Shown here one piece after another: positions 35,202 to 43,866 of a stretch of 64,000 nt of DNA; the first letter of the stretch is position 1, and every line of letters starts with the position of its first letter. The stretch is from NCBI GenBank assembly GCA_902464635.1, contig CABQKC010000005.1, positions 1-64,000 of the forward strand. Direction: 5' to 3'. The translations under genes were made by a program, and so were the position numbers. The notes beneath the pieces are model-generated. The model did not search any database. It was not told where the DNA came from and saw only the letters and a list, made by a program, of their open reading frames with translations. The stretch comes from an uncultured Caryophanales bacterium (GTDB lineage: Bacteria; Bacillota_I; Bacilli_A; RFN20; CAG-826).

Positions 35202-35677
35202 TTTTTATTTCCTCCTGGAATAAACTCTACAAATTCACCTAAATCACCTAAATTAGGTATCCTTGGGTTCACTTTGCTTCTAGAAGCAACAACGTGGTAT
35301 CCGTTTGGCCAACACCACAATATTTTATTTGGAGCCATCACTTTAACGCCTAATTTATTAGCAAGATTCTGCGCAAATCCATTTGGATCGGCTCCTGTAT
35401 TACAAGAAAGAAGACGGATTGGCTTATTTTTTAAAGATTTATCCCTTTTTATAATGTTTGCAAGTCTCCTCCAATCAATTTCAACTGCAATACCATTATG
35501 TTCAATTTGAACAGTTTGTGAAGTCCCATGTGAAACAATATCTATGTATCCATTTGGATCAACATCTCTTCTGTGTACTATATTTTTGAAAAATGCTTTT
35601 GGGTCGCTTTCGAAAATAATTTCAGCGGATTCCGGATACATTCTTCTGCTAGAAAACAATATGTGCCTACCCTTCAT
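35189..35677 (-). CDS. putative caspase-fold (CHAT-like) His/Cys protein
   Basis: A 162-residue soluble protein. It shows YIDIVSHGTS (histidine after a beta strand) and IRLLSCNTGADPNGFAQNLA (cysteine at the end of a beta strand followed by a helix), the His-Cys dyad arrangement of caspase-like peptidases such as CHAT/C80, and of a known domain at the C-termini of RHS/WapA-type toxins. The rest reads KLGVKVMAPNKILW, also seen in those domains. As a separate gene it could be an effector protease or toxin. It starts directly after the stop of the DUF4417 gene. Proteolysis is inferred, not shown. Confidence 0.65.
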   Translation of the reverse strand: MKGRHILFSSRRMYPESAEIIFESDPKAFFKNIVHRRDVDPNGYIDIVSHGTSQTVQIEHNGIAVEIDWRRLANIIKRDKSLKNKPIRLLSCNTGADPNGFAQNLANKLGVKVMAPNKILWCWPNGYHVVASRSKVNPRIPNLGDLGEFVEFIPGGNKKWKK

Positions 35678-36394
35678 TTATTTTGCCTCACAAAGTTTTC
35701 TTTCTCTATCTTTTTTATTTTCCTTCATAGTGAAAGAATCGTATTGAAAAACAGGAATGCCTTTAAGCCTTGTTATTCCAAATATTTCATTTGGAGCAGG
35801 ACCATAAACTATAATCCCAGTCGGTTCTAGTGTATTTACGATTTTATCTATTTGATCTGCAAATATAAGCCTATTATCTAAAAGGTGAGTAAAACCATGC
35901 GTCCCCACCGAAATTAATGTTCGTTTTGGAAAGGCTTCCAAGCACGAAAGGGTTCTATTATCGCCTAGCCTAACATTAGGAATTATCTTAATTCCGCAGC
36001 TTCCATAATAATAAGTTATCGCAATATTTAAAAATATTTGACTCTTTTGAACAACAAGCGGCATATTGTCATATGGGCTAGGATCAATGCCAACTACGGA
36101 TGCACATTTCGATAGCTTATCAACATATGCTTTTGGATTTCCAAGAATTGGAGTAAATCCTTCGTCGTTGCAGTAAAAGCAGATAGCGGTAGAAGAAGGA
36201 TCAACAATATCTCTTCTTCTATCCCACTGAATTATATCTTTTGGTGGCTCAGTAGCAACCATCCATCTTTCTATAACCGGATAATTATCGGTTGGTGTAA
36301 AATTGGCCCCGTTAATTAGATAAGCAAGATAAAGATCTCTAATATAAGGTTTTTTTGATTTGTGTAACATATTAAATCTATAAAACTTTCCCAC
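35678..36394 (-). CDS. DUF4417-domain protein
   Basis: A 238-residue protein matching DUF4417 by pattern: ICFYCNDEGFTPILGNPKAY, GIDPSPYDNMPLVVQKSQIF, GIKIIPNVRLGD, FPKRTLISVGTHGF and GIIVYGPAP. DUF4417 proteins are usually carried by phages and mobile elements and have no known function. The reading starts with GTG at 36394; an ATG at 36370 is an alternative and neither has a clear Shine-Dalgarno. The next gene starts immediately after its stop (TAA then ATG). Confidence 0.75.
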   Translation of the reverse strand: MGKFYRFNMLHKSKKPYIRDLYLAYLINGANFTPTDNYPVIERWMVATEPPKDIIQWDRRRDIVDPSSTAICFYCNDEGFTPILGNPKAYVDKLSKCASVVGIDPSPYDNMPLVVQKSQIFLNIAITYYYGSCGIKIIPNVRLGDNRTLSCLEAFPKRTLISVGTHGFTHLLDNRLIFADQIDKIVNTLEPTGIIVYGPAPNEIFGITRLKGIPVFQYDSFTMKENKKDRERKLCEAK

Positions 36395-36409
36395 GTGTTT
36401 TACGTGTAA

Positions 36410-36495
36410 ATATCGATTGGATATGCTACTATTCTTTTGCTACGATGTGCTTCAGCATATCCGCAATCGCATTCACTGCAATGAATGCGATTTTT
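36410..36495 (+). ncRNA. possible small structured RNA or leader between ImmA-like and DUF4417 genes
   Basis: On the plus strand the 9-base arms GGATATGCT/AGCATATCC enclose a 26-base loop, followed two bases later by the hairpin AATCGCATTCA/TGAATGCGATT and a T run (36482-36488). This is the layout of a short terminated RNA antisense to the cassette. On the minus strand the same hairpins lie in the leader of the DUF4417 gene. No RNA family was recognised. Confidence 0.35.
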
Positions 36496-37073
36496 TAGTT
36501 TTGTAAATATTGTTCTATATCATCATTAAGACATTCACCTCTTACTTTCTCAAAACGAACTCGTGCGCAATCTTTTGAAACGCAGTATGTTCTTCTAATT
36601 TCATCAATTGACATATTCCTAGCAGCCTCAAACGGCATCAGAAATTCAGAAGCAAAAGTATTTGCTTGCCATTCAGGGTCTTCATATATTTTTGGTTTTT
36701 TAAACGAGGTAGATCTAGCTAGGTTTACTCCACCAAGCATTCTATGCAAAATAAAATGGCCGATTTCATGAGCAATTGTAAAGGAGGCTCTTTTATTTGC
36801 ACAACAGCATGCTTCCTCCATAACTGATTCTTTTATAAAAATCATCCCAGAAGAAATGTCAGTCTTAGCCTCCTCTTGTACTCCGAAAATAGAATCATCG
36901 TCAGGCAAAACAATATATTGGAAACCAAAGTCCTTCCAAAGTATGGACAAAACATCAAGTAACTTAGCAACATTTACACTTTCATATGGGTCCAATTTTA
37001 AAAAGTGACGAAGCTGATCAGCGGTTTTTCTAATATCAATAATTTTCGAAGGTGCAGCGAATAATTTCCCCAT
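36495..37073 (-). CDS. ImmA/IrrE-family metallopeptidase
   Basis: A 192-residue zinc protease of the family that cleaves XRE repressors. The zinc motif SFTIAHEIGHFILH (HEIGH) lies near 102-116, with the third ligand region FASEFLMP near 142-149. In ICEBs1 and phages such proteases relieve repression by cutting the neighbouring repressor. Here the ATG is directly after the stop of the XRE gene, the same pairing. It is followed by the hairpin region and the DUF4417 gene. Confidence 0.92.
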   Translation of the reverse strand: MGKLFAAPSKIIDIRKTADQLRHFLKLDPYESVNVAKLLDVLSILWKDFGFQYIVLPDDDSIFGVQEEAKTDISSGMIFIKESVMEEACCCANKRASFTIAHEIGHFILHRMLGGVNLARSTSFKKPKIYEDPEWQANTFASEFLMPFEAARNMSIDEIRRTYCVSKDCARVRFEKVRGECLNDDIEQYLQN

Positions 37074-37430
37074 TTATGCATTCTCCTTAAGGACAGCAAG
37101 AAGTTTTTCGCATTCTTCAGTTGACAATTCCGGAAGTTTTCTTGCTAGCATTACGGCTAAATCCCTTTGAAGAGGAAGGGCATTTGCAAGAGAGATATCA
37201 AGTGAATTTAAGGAATGCTCAAGAGCAACCGAAAAAACGTTTTCCATCTCTTTGTTCAAGTCATATCTTTGTACTAACTTGTCCAAAAAACCATCAGGAA
37301 CAGATCTAGTACCGGTCTCAATTGCAGAAAGATAAGAAATTGAAATGTCCATCTTTTTAGCCATGGTAGTGAGCGTCTCATCTCTATCAATCCTTAGCTT
37401 TCTTAGTTCTTTGCCAAACTCTGTAGTCAT
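37074..37430 (-). CDS. XRE-family repressor
   Basis: A 118-residue regulator with an N-terminal helix-turn-helix (about 6-62: LRKLRIDRDETLTTMAKKM, SISYLSAIETGTRSVP) and a helical tail of about 50 residues. It is paired with the ImmA-like protease, so it is the probable cleavage target. The ATG has AAGGAG nine bases upstream. A perfect inverted repeat GGCGAA/TTCGCC (37444-37461) just before the RBS is a good candidate for its own operator. Confidence 0.92.
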   Translation of the reverse strand: MTTEFGKELRKLRIDRDETLTTMAKKMDISISYLSAIETGTRSVPDGFLDKLVQRYDLNKEMENVFSVALEHSLNSLDISLANALPLQRDLAVMLARKLPELSTEECEKLLAVLKENA

Positions 37431-37443
37431 ATTCTTTCTCCTT

Positions 37444-37461
37444 GGCGAATTCTTCTTCGCC
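37444..37461. promoter_or_regulatory. inverted repeat, candidate XRE operator
   Basis: GGCGAA-TTCTTC-TTCGCC, perfect 6-base arms, 14 bases before the XRE start codon. Position fits autorepression. Confidence 0.5.
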
Positions 37462-37544
37462 AGAAATATTATTTCACAAATTTTGTAAAAAATAAATACT
37501 AATTTTGAAAATTAAAAAAGAATCTCGTTTTTTTCATGATTCGC

Positions 37545-37573
37545 GAAAGAAAAACAGGCATCTAGCCTGAATT
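37545..37573 (-). terminator. rho-independent terminator after gltX-tRNA-Glu
   Basis: On the minus strand CAGGC-TAGAT-GCCTG is followed by five T and C. It lies about 40 bases after the tRNA-Glu 3' end. Confidence 0.75.
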
Positions 37574-37613
37574 TCTTGTCTTTAAATTTTTATAATCGCC
37601 AAATCATTTCATT

Positions 37614-37688
37614 TGGTGACCCCAGCTGGAGTCGAACCAGCCATTGGACCTTGAGAGGGTCCCGTCTTAACCGATTGACCATGGGGCC
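37614..37688 (-). tRNA. tRNA-Glu(CTC)
   Basis: 75 bases including CCA. Acceptor GGCCCCA/TGGGGTC with one G-T pair, D-arm GTC/GAC, anticodon stem GGACC/GGTCC and loop CTCTCAA giving CTC, T-arm GCTGG/CCAGC. It lies 50 bases downstream of gltX on the same strand with no terminator between, so both may share a transcript. Confidence 0.95.
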
Positions 37689-37738
37689 AAGCGGTATAAT
37701 TCTACTAGCCTACACTCAAAATAAGCAAGAAGAATATC

Positions 37739-39397
37739 TTATAAAGACGATATTATTGCATCAATTCTAGAATCGACTTCATTCTTTCCTAGAATCTCAA
37801 GTATTTCGTGGAGGTTTGGAGATTGTCTAGAACCGGTTACGGCAAGGCGAAGAAGTTCGGCACAATCGGAAGTAGAACCCTTATAGGCGTCTGGATTAGC
37901 TTTGTAATCCTTATTAGAAGAAGCAAATCCTTTTTCTTCTCCAATAAGCTTAACCCCGTTCCACCAAGTTGATTCATCAACACCATATTCCATCTTTTCC
38001 TTTATAGATAGAAGGACGTCTTTAACTAATTCGGAACTGAATCTAGAATCAAATTCGATAGAAGAAGCTAATTTCTCCCATTCATCATGGTAGAAGAATT
38101 TTACTAAAGGATAGATATCAGAATATTTTGCATAGTCTTTTCTTGGATTCTTTCTATCTTTTTCAATATTAAGAATCTTTTTGAAATAGGTTGGGTCCGA
38201 TTCAATTTTACCTAATAAGACTTCATCATGTCCTTTTGCATATTCATAAACTGCATTATAGAGTTCATCAAGAGGCATCTTGGCAATGATTTCCTTAGAG
38301 AAATAATTTAGCTTGCCTTCATCAAATAAAGCTCCATCAAGTGACATCTTCTTAAGGGAGAACTTAAAGTTTTCAATATCGAAATTCTTATTGGCGATGC
38401 ACCACTCCTCAAAATTGGAATTAGCAATGGACATCAAATAGACAAGCAAGGCCTTTGGACAATATCCATTATCAAGGAAATAGGAAACAGCGGCTTCCGG
38501 ATCTTTTCTTTTTGATAGTTTTCTCTTATTGCCGTGATCTAATTTCATTATGGATGGGATATGGGCATATTTTGGTGCTTTCCATCCTAAAGCCCTAAAC
38601 ATATCTAGGTGAATTGGAGTAGATGGAATCCATTCTTCTCCCCTAGTAATGATAGTTGTACGCATGAAATGGTCATCGCAAACGTGGGCAAAATGATATG
38701 TAGGAAGTCCATCGGATTTTAGAATAACAACATCGGTATCATTATCCTGCAGTTCGATTTCGCCTCTAATAGCATCGGTAAACTTCGTCTTTTTATCATG
38801 GTCCCCATTGGATTTAAATCTAATGACCCAAGGAGTACCAGCTTTAATCTTTTCGATTCTTTCATCAACGCTTAGATTTCTATCCCTGGCATAGGCTCCA
38901 TAATAGCCAGGAAGTATTTTATGTTCTTCTTGGAACTTCCTAATGGCATCTAAGTCTTCTGGAGTGCAGAAATCAGGATATGCACGTCCTCTTGTGACCA
39001 ATTCTTTAATAACGGCGCGGTAGATATCTTTTCTTTTTGATTGTTGATAAGGACCATAATCTCCAACATCACCATTTGGGGTATATCCTTCGCTAGAGAT
39101 GATTCCGAATTCTTTTAATTGTTCGATTAATAAATCTCCAGATCCTTCAATTGTCCTTTTGGTGTCGGTATCTTCAAGCCTAAAGTAATATACTCCACAA
39201 CTTTGCTTAGCAATTGTATAGGAAATTAAGGAAGTAAATAATGATCCAGTATGCAAGAATCCTGTTGGGGATGGAGCAAATCTAGTAACCTGGGCTCCTT
39301 CGCCTAGATTTCTAGGTGGATATCTTTTTTCTAAGTCATCGATTGTCAATGTGACATCGGGGAATAATAATTCAGCAAGTTCTTTATTGTCAGCCAT
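37739..39397 (-). CDS. gltX: glutamyl-tRNA synthetase
   Basis: Charges tRNA-Glu with glutamate. Class I motifs: FAPSPTGFLHTGSLFTSL (HIGH-type) near 40-57 and KLSKRKDPEA (KMSKS-type) near 295. Length 552 is longer than the usual 470-500, with a 30-residue N-terminal extension and a normal anticodon-binding domain. It is directly followed by tRNA-Glu(CTC). Whether it also charges tRNA-Gln cannot be read from this. Confidence 0.95.
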   Translation of the reverse strand: MADNKELAELLFPDVTLTIDDLEKRYPPRNLGEGAQVTRFAPSPTGFLHTGSLFTSLISYTIAKQSCGVYYFRLEDTDTKRTIEGSGDLLIEQLKEFGIISSEGYTPNGDVGDYGPYQQSKRKDIYRAVIKELVTRGRAYPDFCTPEDLDAIRKFQEEHKILPGYYGAYARDRNLSVDERIEKIKAGTPWVIRFKSNGDHDKKTKFTDAIRGEIELQDNDTDVVILKSDGLPTYHFAHVCDDHFMRTTIITRGEEWIPSTPIHLDMFRALGWKAPKYAHIPSIMKLDHGNKRKLSKRKDPEAAVSYFLDNGYCPKALLVYLMSIANSNFEEWCIANKNFDIENFKFSLKKMSLDGALFDEGKLNYFSKEIIAKMPLDELYNAVYEYAKGHDEVLLGKIESDPTYFKKILNIEKDRKNPRKDYAKYSDIYPLVKFFYHDEWEKLASSIEFDSRFSSELVKDVLLSIKEKMEYGVDESTWWNGVKLIGEEKGFASSNKDYKANPDAYKGSTSDCAELLRLAVTGSRQSPNLHEILEILGKNEVDSRIDAIISSL

Positions 39398-39457
39398 AAA
39401 ACCATACCTTTATTTGATACAAGCGCAATTATAATAGTATAAAATGAAATCTTCCAC

Positions 39458-39487
39458 TTGAAACGATATAAAAGAAGTGTATATAAT
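39458..39487 (+). promoter_or_regulatory. sigma-A-type promoter of tRNA-Gly(GCC)
   Basis: TTGAAA at 39458-39463 and TATAAT at 39482-39487, spacing 18, ending 30 bases before the tRNA. Confidence 0.75.
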
Positions 39488-39517
39488 ATCCAAGCCTTGA
39501 GGAAAACTTAAGGAAAT

Positions 39518-39591
39518 GCAGGCATAGTTCAGTGGTAGAACATTACCTTGCCAAGGTAAATATACGGGTTCGATTCCCGTTGCCTGCTCCA
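39518..39591 (+). tRNA. tRNA-Gly(GCC)
   Basis: 74 bases including CCA. Acceptor GCAGGCA/TGCCTGC, anticodon stem TTACC/GGTAA with loop TTGCCAA giving GCC, T-arm with TTCGATT loop. Single-gene unit. Confidence 0.97.
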
Positions 39592-39605
39592 GAAAACTAA
39601 AATTC

Positions 39606-39634
39606 CCTCTACTCGATGTAGAGGTTTTCTTTTA
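39606..39634 (+). terminator. rho-independent terminator after tRNA-Gly(GCC)
   Basis: Perfect stem CCTCTAC/GTAGAGG, loop TCGAT, followed by TTTTCTTTT. Confidence 0.9.
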
Positions 39635-39702
39635 TAGGGGTTATTAAAATCGAATAAAATCGAACTCACGTACTAGTAAATCAGTTATATTTATATATAT
39701 AT

Positions 39703-40347
39703 ATGGAAATAAAAGAAATCAGACATCATTATGTTTTTCTAGAAGATAAAGCTATTTCTTTTGGGTTCAGGAAGAACAATGAAGTTTATTTTTATTCACA
39801 TGATTCGATAAATAAAGACATGAAATTCCTTTTTGAATATAAAGAGGATTCTTTGTTTTTGACTTGTATTGATAAGAATTTTAATGACACATTCTTTCCA
39901 TTTGAAGGAAATGGAATAAAAGGAGATTTTGTTACTTCTTTACGAAAAGAAGCTAGTTCATTATTGGGTATTATCAAGAAATCTTGTTTTGAACATATTG
40001 ATATAGAAAAAGAAATATTAATTTACGTGGAAGAAAAATATAAAACCAAACCGTCTTATCCTTTCGAAGATAAAAAAACATATGTATTTAGGAAAAAGCC
40101 GTCAAGAAAATGGTTTGCTTTAATTCAAACAATAAATCTAGAGAAACTAGGCTTAGAAAAAGAAGACGGAAAGATAATGAATCTAAAAGCAGATACTAAC
40201 CTAATCAACTCTATTATTGATAATAAAAACATCTTCCCTGCTTATCATATGAACAAGAAACACTGGATCAGTATTTATCTAGATAAGCACATAAATATTG
40301 ATAAAATTAAAGCTTTACTAGACTTAAGCTACTCTTTAGTGGTTTAA
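39703..40347 (+). CDS. MmcQ/YjbR-type DNA-binding family protein
   Basis: A 214-residue protein whose last 90 residues match the MmcQ/YjbR (CyaY-like) pattern, ending in NIFPAYHMNKKHWISIYLD, the conserved motif of that family. The N-terminal 110 residues are an additional region also found in longer family members. Molecular function is not established; the fold suggests nucleic acid binding. It lies three bases upstream of the adenosine deaminase reading frame. Confidence 0.75.
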   Translation: MEIKEIRHHYVFLEDKAISFGFRKNNEVYFYSHDSINKDMKFLFEYKEDSLFLTCIDKNFNDTFFPFEGNGIKGDFVTSLRKEASSLLGIIKKSCFEHIDIEKEILIYVEEKYKTKPSYPFEDKKTYVFRKKPSRKWFALIQTINLEKLGLEKEDGKIMNLKADTNLINSIIDNKNIFPAYHMNKKHWISIYLDKHINIDKIKALLDLSYSLVV

Positions 40348-40404
40348 TAAATGACCTATATAGCTAAATATAGTAGCTTTAAAGGTCAACTACCGAGGCA
40401 AAAT

Positions 40405-41391
40405 ATGATTGATTTACATTTACACTTGGACGGCTCTTTAAGCATAGATGATATGCTTACTTTAGCCAAAATGAACCATGTCGATGAAAATACTATCCTA
40501 AAAGAGAAAATCCATGCCGATGAAGAAATAAAAAATCTTGATGATTATCTATCTAGATTCGAACTTCCTTTATCATTACTTCAAAATGCCGCTTCGATTA
40601 CTTTTGCAACATATTCATTGTTCAAAAGACTAAGCGAGCAGGGACTTATTTATGCCGAGGTTAGGCTAGCCCCTTCATTAATGACTAGAAACGGCTTAAG
40701 CCAACATCAAGTAGTAGCGGCTTCCATTAAAGGACTAGAAATGGCAAAGGATGAAACCCTGATGCCAGGTCAATTAATACTTTCTTGCATGAGATGCGTT
40801 GATTTAGCAACTAATCTAGAAACAATCGAAGCTGCTAAATATTTCTATAAGAAGGGTGTATGTGGAGTTGATCTAGCAGGTTCAGAATCTTCTTTTGATA
40901 CTATTTTATTCAAGGAAGTATTTGAAAAAGCCAATCAATATGATTTGCCTATAACTATTCATGCAGGTGAAGCTAGCGGACCCTCTTCCGTCTGGGATGC
41001 AATAAAGATGGGTGCAAGGCGAATTGGACATGGAGTCAGGTCAATTGAAGATCCTATGTTAATGGAATTTCTAGCCACCACTAAGATTCCTCTTGAACTT
41101 TGCCCTACTAGCGAAGTTGATACCCATGCTATTGATTCTTATTCTTCTTTGCCTATTAGACAATTCATGAAGAAAGGAATAATAGTTACTATCAATACCG
41201 ATGACATGACTATTTCTAATATAACCTTAGAAAAAGAATACAAGAAATTAATAAATACCTTCAAATTAAGTGAAGATGAAGTAAAGACATTGGTTAAGAA
41301 TTCAATAAAAGCGTCTTTCCTAGAGGAAGATCAAAAAGACTACCTATTAGAAATATTGGAGAAGAAATATGGACAACAACGAAATGAGTAA
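40405..41391 (+). CDS. add: adenosine deaminase
   Basis: Deaminates adenosine to inosine. Metal-binding DLHLHLDGSL starts at residue 3 of this form; TIHAGEASG, RIGHGVRS, ELCPTSEVD and INTDD are all present. The start is set at the ATG at 40405 because GAGG lies six bases upstream; the ATG at 40351 would add 18 residues but has no ribosome binding site. It overlaps the purine permease gene by 23 bases, giving an uptake-plus-salvage operon. Confidence 0.9.
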   Translation: MIDLHLHLDGSLSIDDMLTLAKMNHVDENTILKEKIHADEEIKNLDDYLSRFELPLSLLQNAASITFATYSLFKRLSEQGLIYAEVRLAPSLMTRNGLSQHQVVAASIKGLEMAKDETLMPGQLILSCMRCVDLATNLETIEAAKYFYKKGVCGVDLAGSESSFDTILFKEVFEKANQYDLPITIHAGEASGPSSVWDAIKMGARRIGHGVRSIEDPMLMEFLATTKIPLELCPTSEVDTHAIDSYSSLPIRQFMKKGIIVTINTDDMTISNITLEKEYKKLINTFKLSEDEVKTLVKNSIKASFLEEDQKDYLLEILEKKYGQQRNE

Positions 41392-42784
41392 AAAACCCTT
41401 TTTGGATGGATTTTTTAAATTCTCTTCTAGGGGTGGATCATTTAAAGCCGATGTAATCGCTGGCATAGTTACGTTCCTAGCAATGTGCTACATATTGCCA
41501 GTAAATGCTGGGATTCTTAGCGATGCCGGAATGAGCCAATTTGGGGTATATGCCTCAACTGGATTAGTATCAGCCTTAGCTTGTTTAATCATGGGATTTG
41601 TCGCTAATGCTCCAATTGCTTTAAGTGCAGGTATGGGATTAAATGCCTTCTTTACCTATACGATTTGCCTTCAATTAGGATATTCATGGCAAGAAGCGAT
41701 GATAGTCTTATTCATTACAGGCATCATCTTCTTTTCTTTCTCGTTAACTCCAATTAGAAGAAAGATAATCGCCGCTTTCCCAAATGACTTAAAGCGAATC
41801 ATCTCCGCGGGATTAGGTGCTTTTATTGCCTTTGTCGGATTAAATAAATCCCAAATTATAATATCTTCCCCTTCTACTTTAGTTACCTTAGGAAGTTTAT
41901 CTAGTCCAGGAGTAATTATTTGTATAGCAGGTGTATTCTTAGTATTCTTTTTATCAAATCTAAAGACAAAGCATACATGGATTAATTCATTAGCAGTTCC
42001 CATGACTATGTTTTTAGTAGCAATTACTGGTTATATCATCACTTGCTGTGGGGTCAATGGTCCAACGTTGCCAAATATCCATATAAACCAGAACTGGGGA
42101 ATCCATGATTACGATAAAGTTATATTCTTTGGATTCTTAGATAAATCAAATTCAAATTCATTCCTAGATATGTTAGGAAAGATATTCTCTAATCCTGCAA
42201 CATATGGGATTATCTTCTCTTTGATATTTGTTAATTTATTCGATACCACCGCTACATTAATGGCAGTAGGAAGAAGCACTGGTGTTGCTGATGAAAATGG
42301 CAACTTAACAAACAATAGAGCTATCATGGCCGATGCAATCGGTGCATTAGTATGTGCTCCTCTTGGCACTTGTACAGTTACTTCTTTTGCAGAAAGCGCA
42401 ATAGGAGTTGCTTCTGGAGCCAGGACTGGGCTAGCCGCTATTGTAACAGGATTATTGTTCCTATTATCTTCATTTGTCTATCCAGTATTTGAATTATTCA
42501 CCGCTCCAAGTGTTTATGGATTAGCACTTATTTCAGTCGGTGGGCTTATATTCTCTTCTAATCTAGCCGAATTAAATTGGAAAGAGGCCGAGATTGGTTT
42601 CTCCGCCTTTGTTACAATTGTCCTAATTATATTGACCTATTCTCTTACTAACGGGATTGGATTTGGCCTATTGACCTATATAGTAATTTCCTTAGCTAGA
42701 GGCAAAGGAAAACAAATCAATTGGATTCTATATCTAATTACTGGATTCTATATATTGTCTTTTGTAATAAACGAGATTCTTTAA
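41369..42784 (+). CDS. purine permease (AzgA/PbuG-type)
   Basis: A 471-residue membrane transporter with about 12-14 helices. The start FKADVIAGIVTFLAMCYILPVN, then APIALSAGMGLNAFF and LFDTTATLMAVGRSTG, are hallmarks of the COG2252 hypoxanthine/guanine/adenine proton symporters. GGAGAAG lies before the ATG inside the deaminase gene. It overlaps the converging gene by four bases at the stop codons. The exact base transported cannot be assigned. Confidence 0.9.
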   Translation: MDNNEMSKKPFLDGFFKFSSRGGSFKADVIAGIVTFLAMCYILPVNAGILSDAGMSQFGVYASTGLVSALACLIMGFVANAPIALSAGMGLNAFFTYTICLQLGYSWQEAMIVLFITGIIFFSFSLTPIRRKIIAAFPNDLKRIISAGLGAFIAFVGLNKSQIIISSPSTLVTLGSLSSPGVIICIAGVFLVFFLSNLKTKHTWINSLAVPMTMFLVAITGYIITCCGVNGPTLPNIHINQNWGIHDYDKVIFFGFLDKSNSNSFLDMLGKIFSNPATYGIIFSLIFVNLFDTTATLMAVGRSTGVADENGNLTNNRAIMADAIGALVCAPLGTCTVTSFAESAIGVASGARTGLAAIVTGLLFLLSSFVYPVFELFTAPSVYGLALISVGGLIFSSNLAELNWKEAEIGFSAFVTIVLIILTYSLTNGIGFGLLTYIVISLARGKGKQINWILYLITGFYILSFVINEIL

Positions 42785-43866
42785 TTAGAATAATCGTCAT
42801 TAGAAGAATTATCATCTTTAGGAGAATCGTCTTGGTTCTCCTTTTCTTTTTGTTTTATCTCGTCTTCAAGCATCTTCTCTGCTTCTTTTAGATTCTCGTC
42901 AGCTTTTTCCAATTGTTCTTGGCTAAATAAGGCTTTTTCCTTCATTTCTTCTAGAGATTTAATAGAGAAATCAATGAAGAATTTCTTTATCTTTACTGAA
43001 TTATCTAACATGAACATTTCATTAGAAGCGAATGTATATGGCAAATAGAAACTAGATAATAATAAGCCTGCAAATAAAGAAATAACTACCGCAAAAGTTG
43101 GATAAGTAGGAGCAAATATTCCAAAGCAAGTAAAACTAATTCCAAACCCTAATCCAAATAAAATAAATAAAGGGATATTCCTTGTAATAAAGCTTCCAAT
43201 GAATAATTTCTTGTCGCTTAATACTAGCTTTTTAAACAAAGCATTAAGAGCTCCAGAAGATGGTCCCCCAATCTTAGAACGTAAATGGGCATTAAGCGAA
43301 TTGAAGCTAATGCAATAAAGGAAATAGATGGAAGATAATCCTAACCCAACACCTTGGACAGAATAATAGAAAGAAATTAAGTCCTTATTAGAAAATACAT
43401 ATTCAATGATTGCTTCTAGCGTTCCTGTATTTGTTAATTCAGCTAATTTATTTATTGCTTCAACAAAGCTAGCTGAAGAAGAAGAGGCGATCCCATAATA
43501 AATCGAGCCGGTAATCAAGCTGAAGAAAGCAAATACAAGCAATGATTTGAAATAGCTTACTATAACTCTATAACTCCCTTTAAATGGAGGGATGAAATAT
43601 GACATATAGGAAGAATAATTGATTCGGTTAGATATTCCTTTTCCTGCAAGAAGGACACTTAAAGATGTCTGAAAAGAAAAGAAAGCCGGTATAACAATTA
43701 AAGGGACAGTCGCATAAAGTAAGCTAGGATCAATTAATCCTATTCCGAACCCTACTAAAGAAACCAAAATAAAAACTAAAGCAAGGGCCACTACCTGTGC
43801 GTTATATTTTCCAATTTTCTCTAATACAGGTTTATTAAAAGGTTTTTTGAAATCAGATTTTTCCAT
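42781..43866 (-). CDS. multi-pass membrane protein with charged coiled-coil tail
   Basis: Not a recognised family. The 361-residue protein has six hydrophobic segments (about 28-285), then a helical tail with heptad-like Lys/Glu pattern (EKALFSQEQLEKADENLKE) and an Asp/Ser-rich end. It overlaps the NERD-like gene by 14 bases and is the last gene of the cdaA operon. Confidence 0.65.
   Translation of the reverse strand: MEKSDFKKPFNKPVLEKIGKYNAQVVALALVFILVSLVGFGIGLIDPSLLYATVPLIVIPAFFSFQTSLSVLLAGKGISNRINYSSYMSYFIPPFKGSYRVIVSYFKSLLVFAFFSLITGSIYYGIASSSSASFVEAINKLAELTNTGTLEAIIEYVFSNKDLISFYYSVQGVGLGLSSIYFLYCISFNSLNAHLRSKIGGPSSGALNALFKKLVLSDKKLFIGSFITRNIPLFILFGLGFGISFTCFGIFAPTYPTFAVVISLFAGLLLSSFYLPYTFASNEMFMLDNSVKIKKFFIDFSIKSLEEMKEKALFSQEQLEKADENLKEAEKMLEDEIKQKEKENQDDSPKDDNSSNDDYSN

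Noticed and set aside
34743..37613. Direct repeats marking an integrated element at tRNA-Glu
   Set aside because: No copy of the tRNA 3' end was found on the far side of the cassette and no integrase is present, so integration at this tRNA is not supported.
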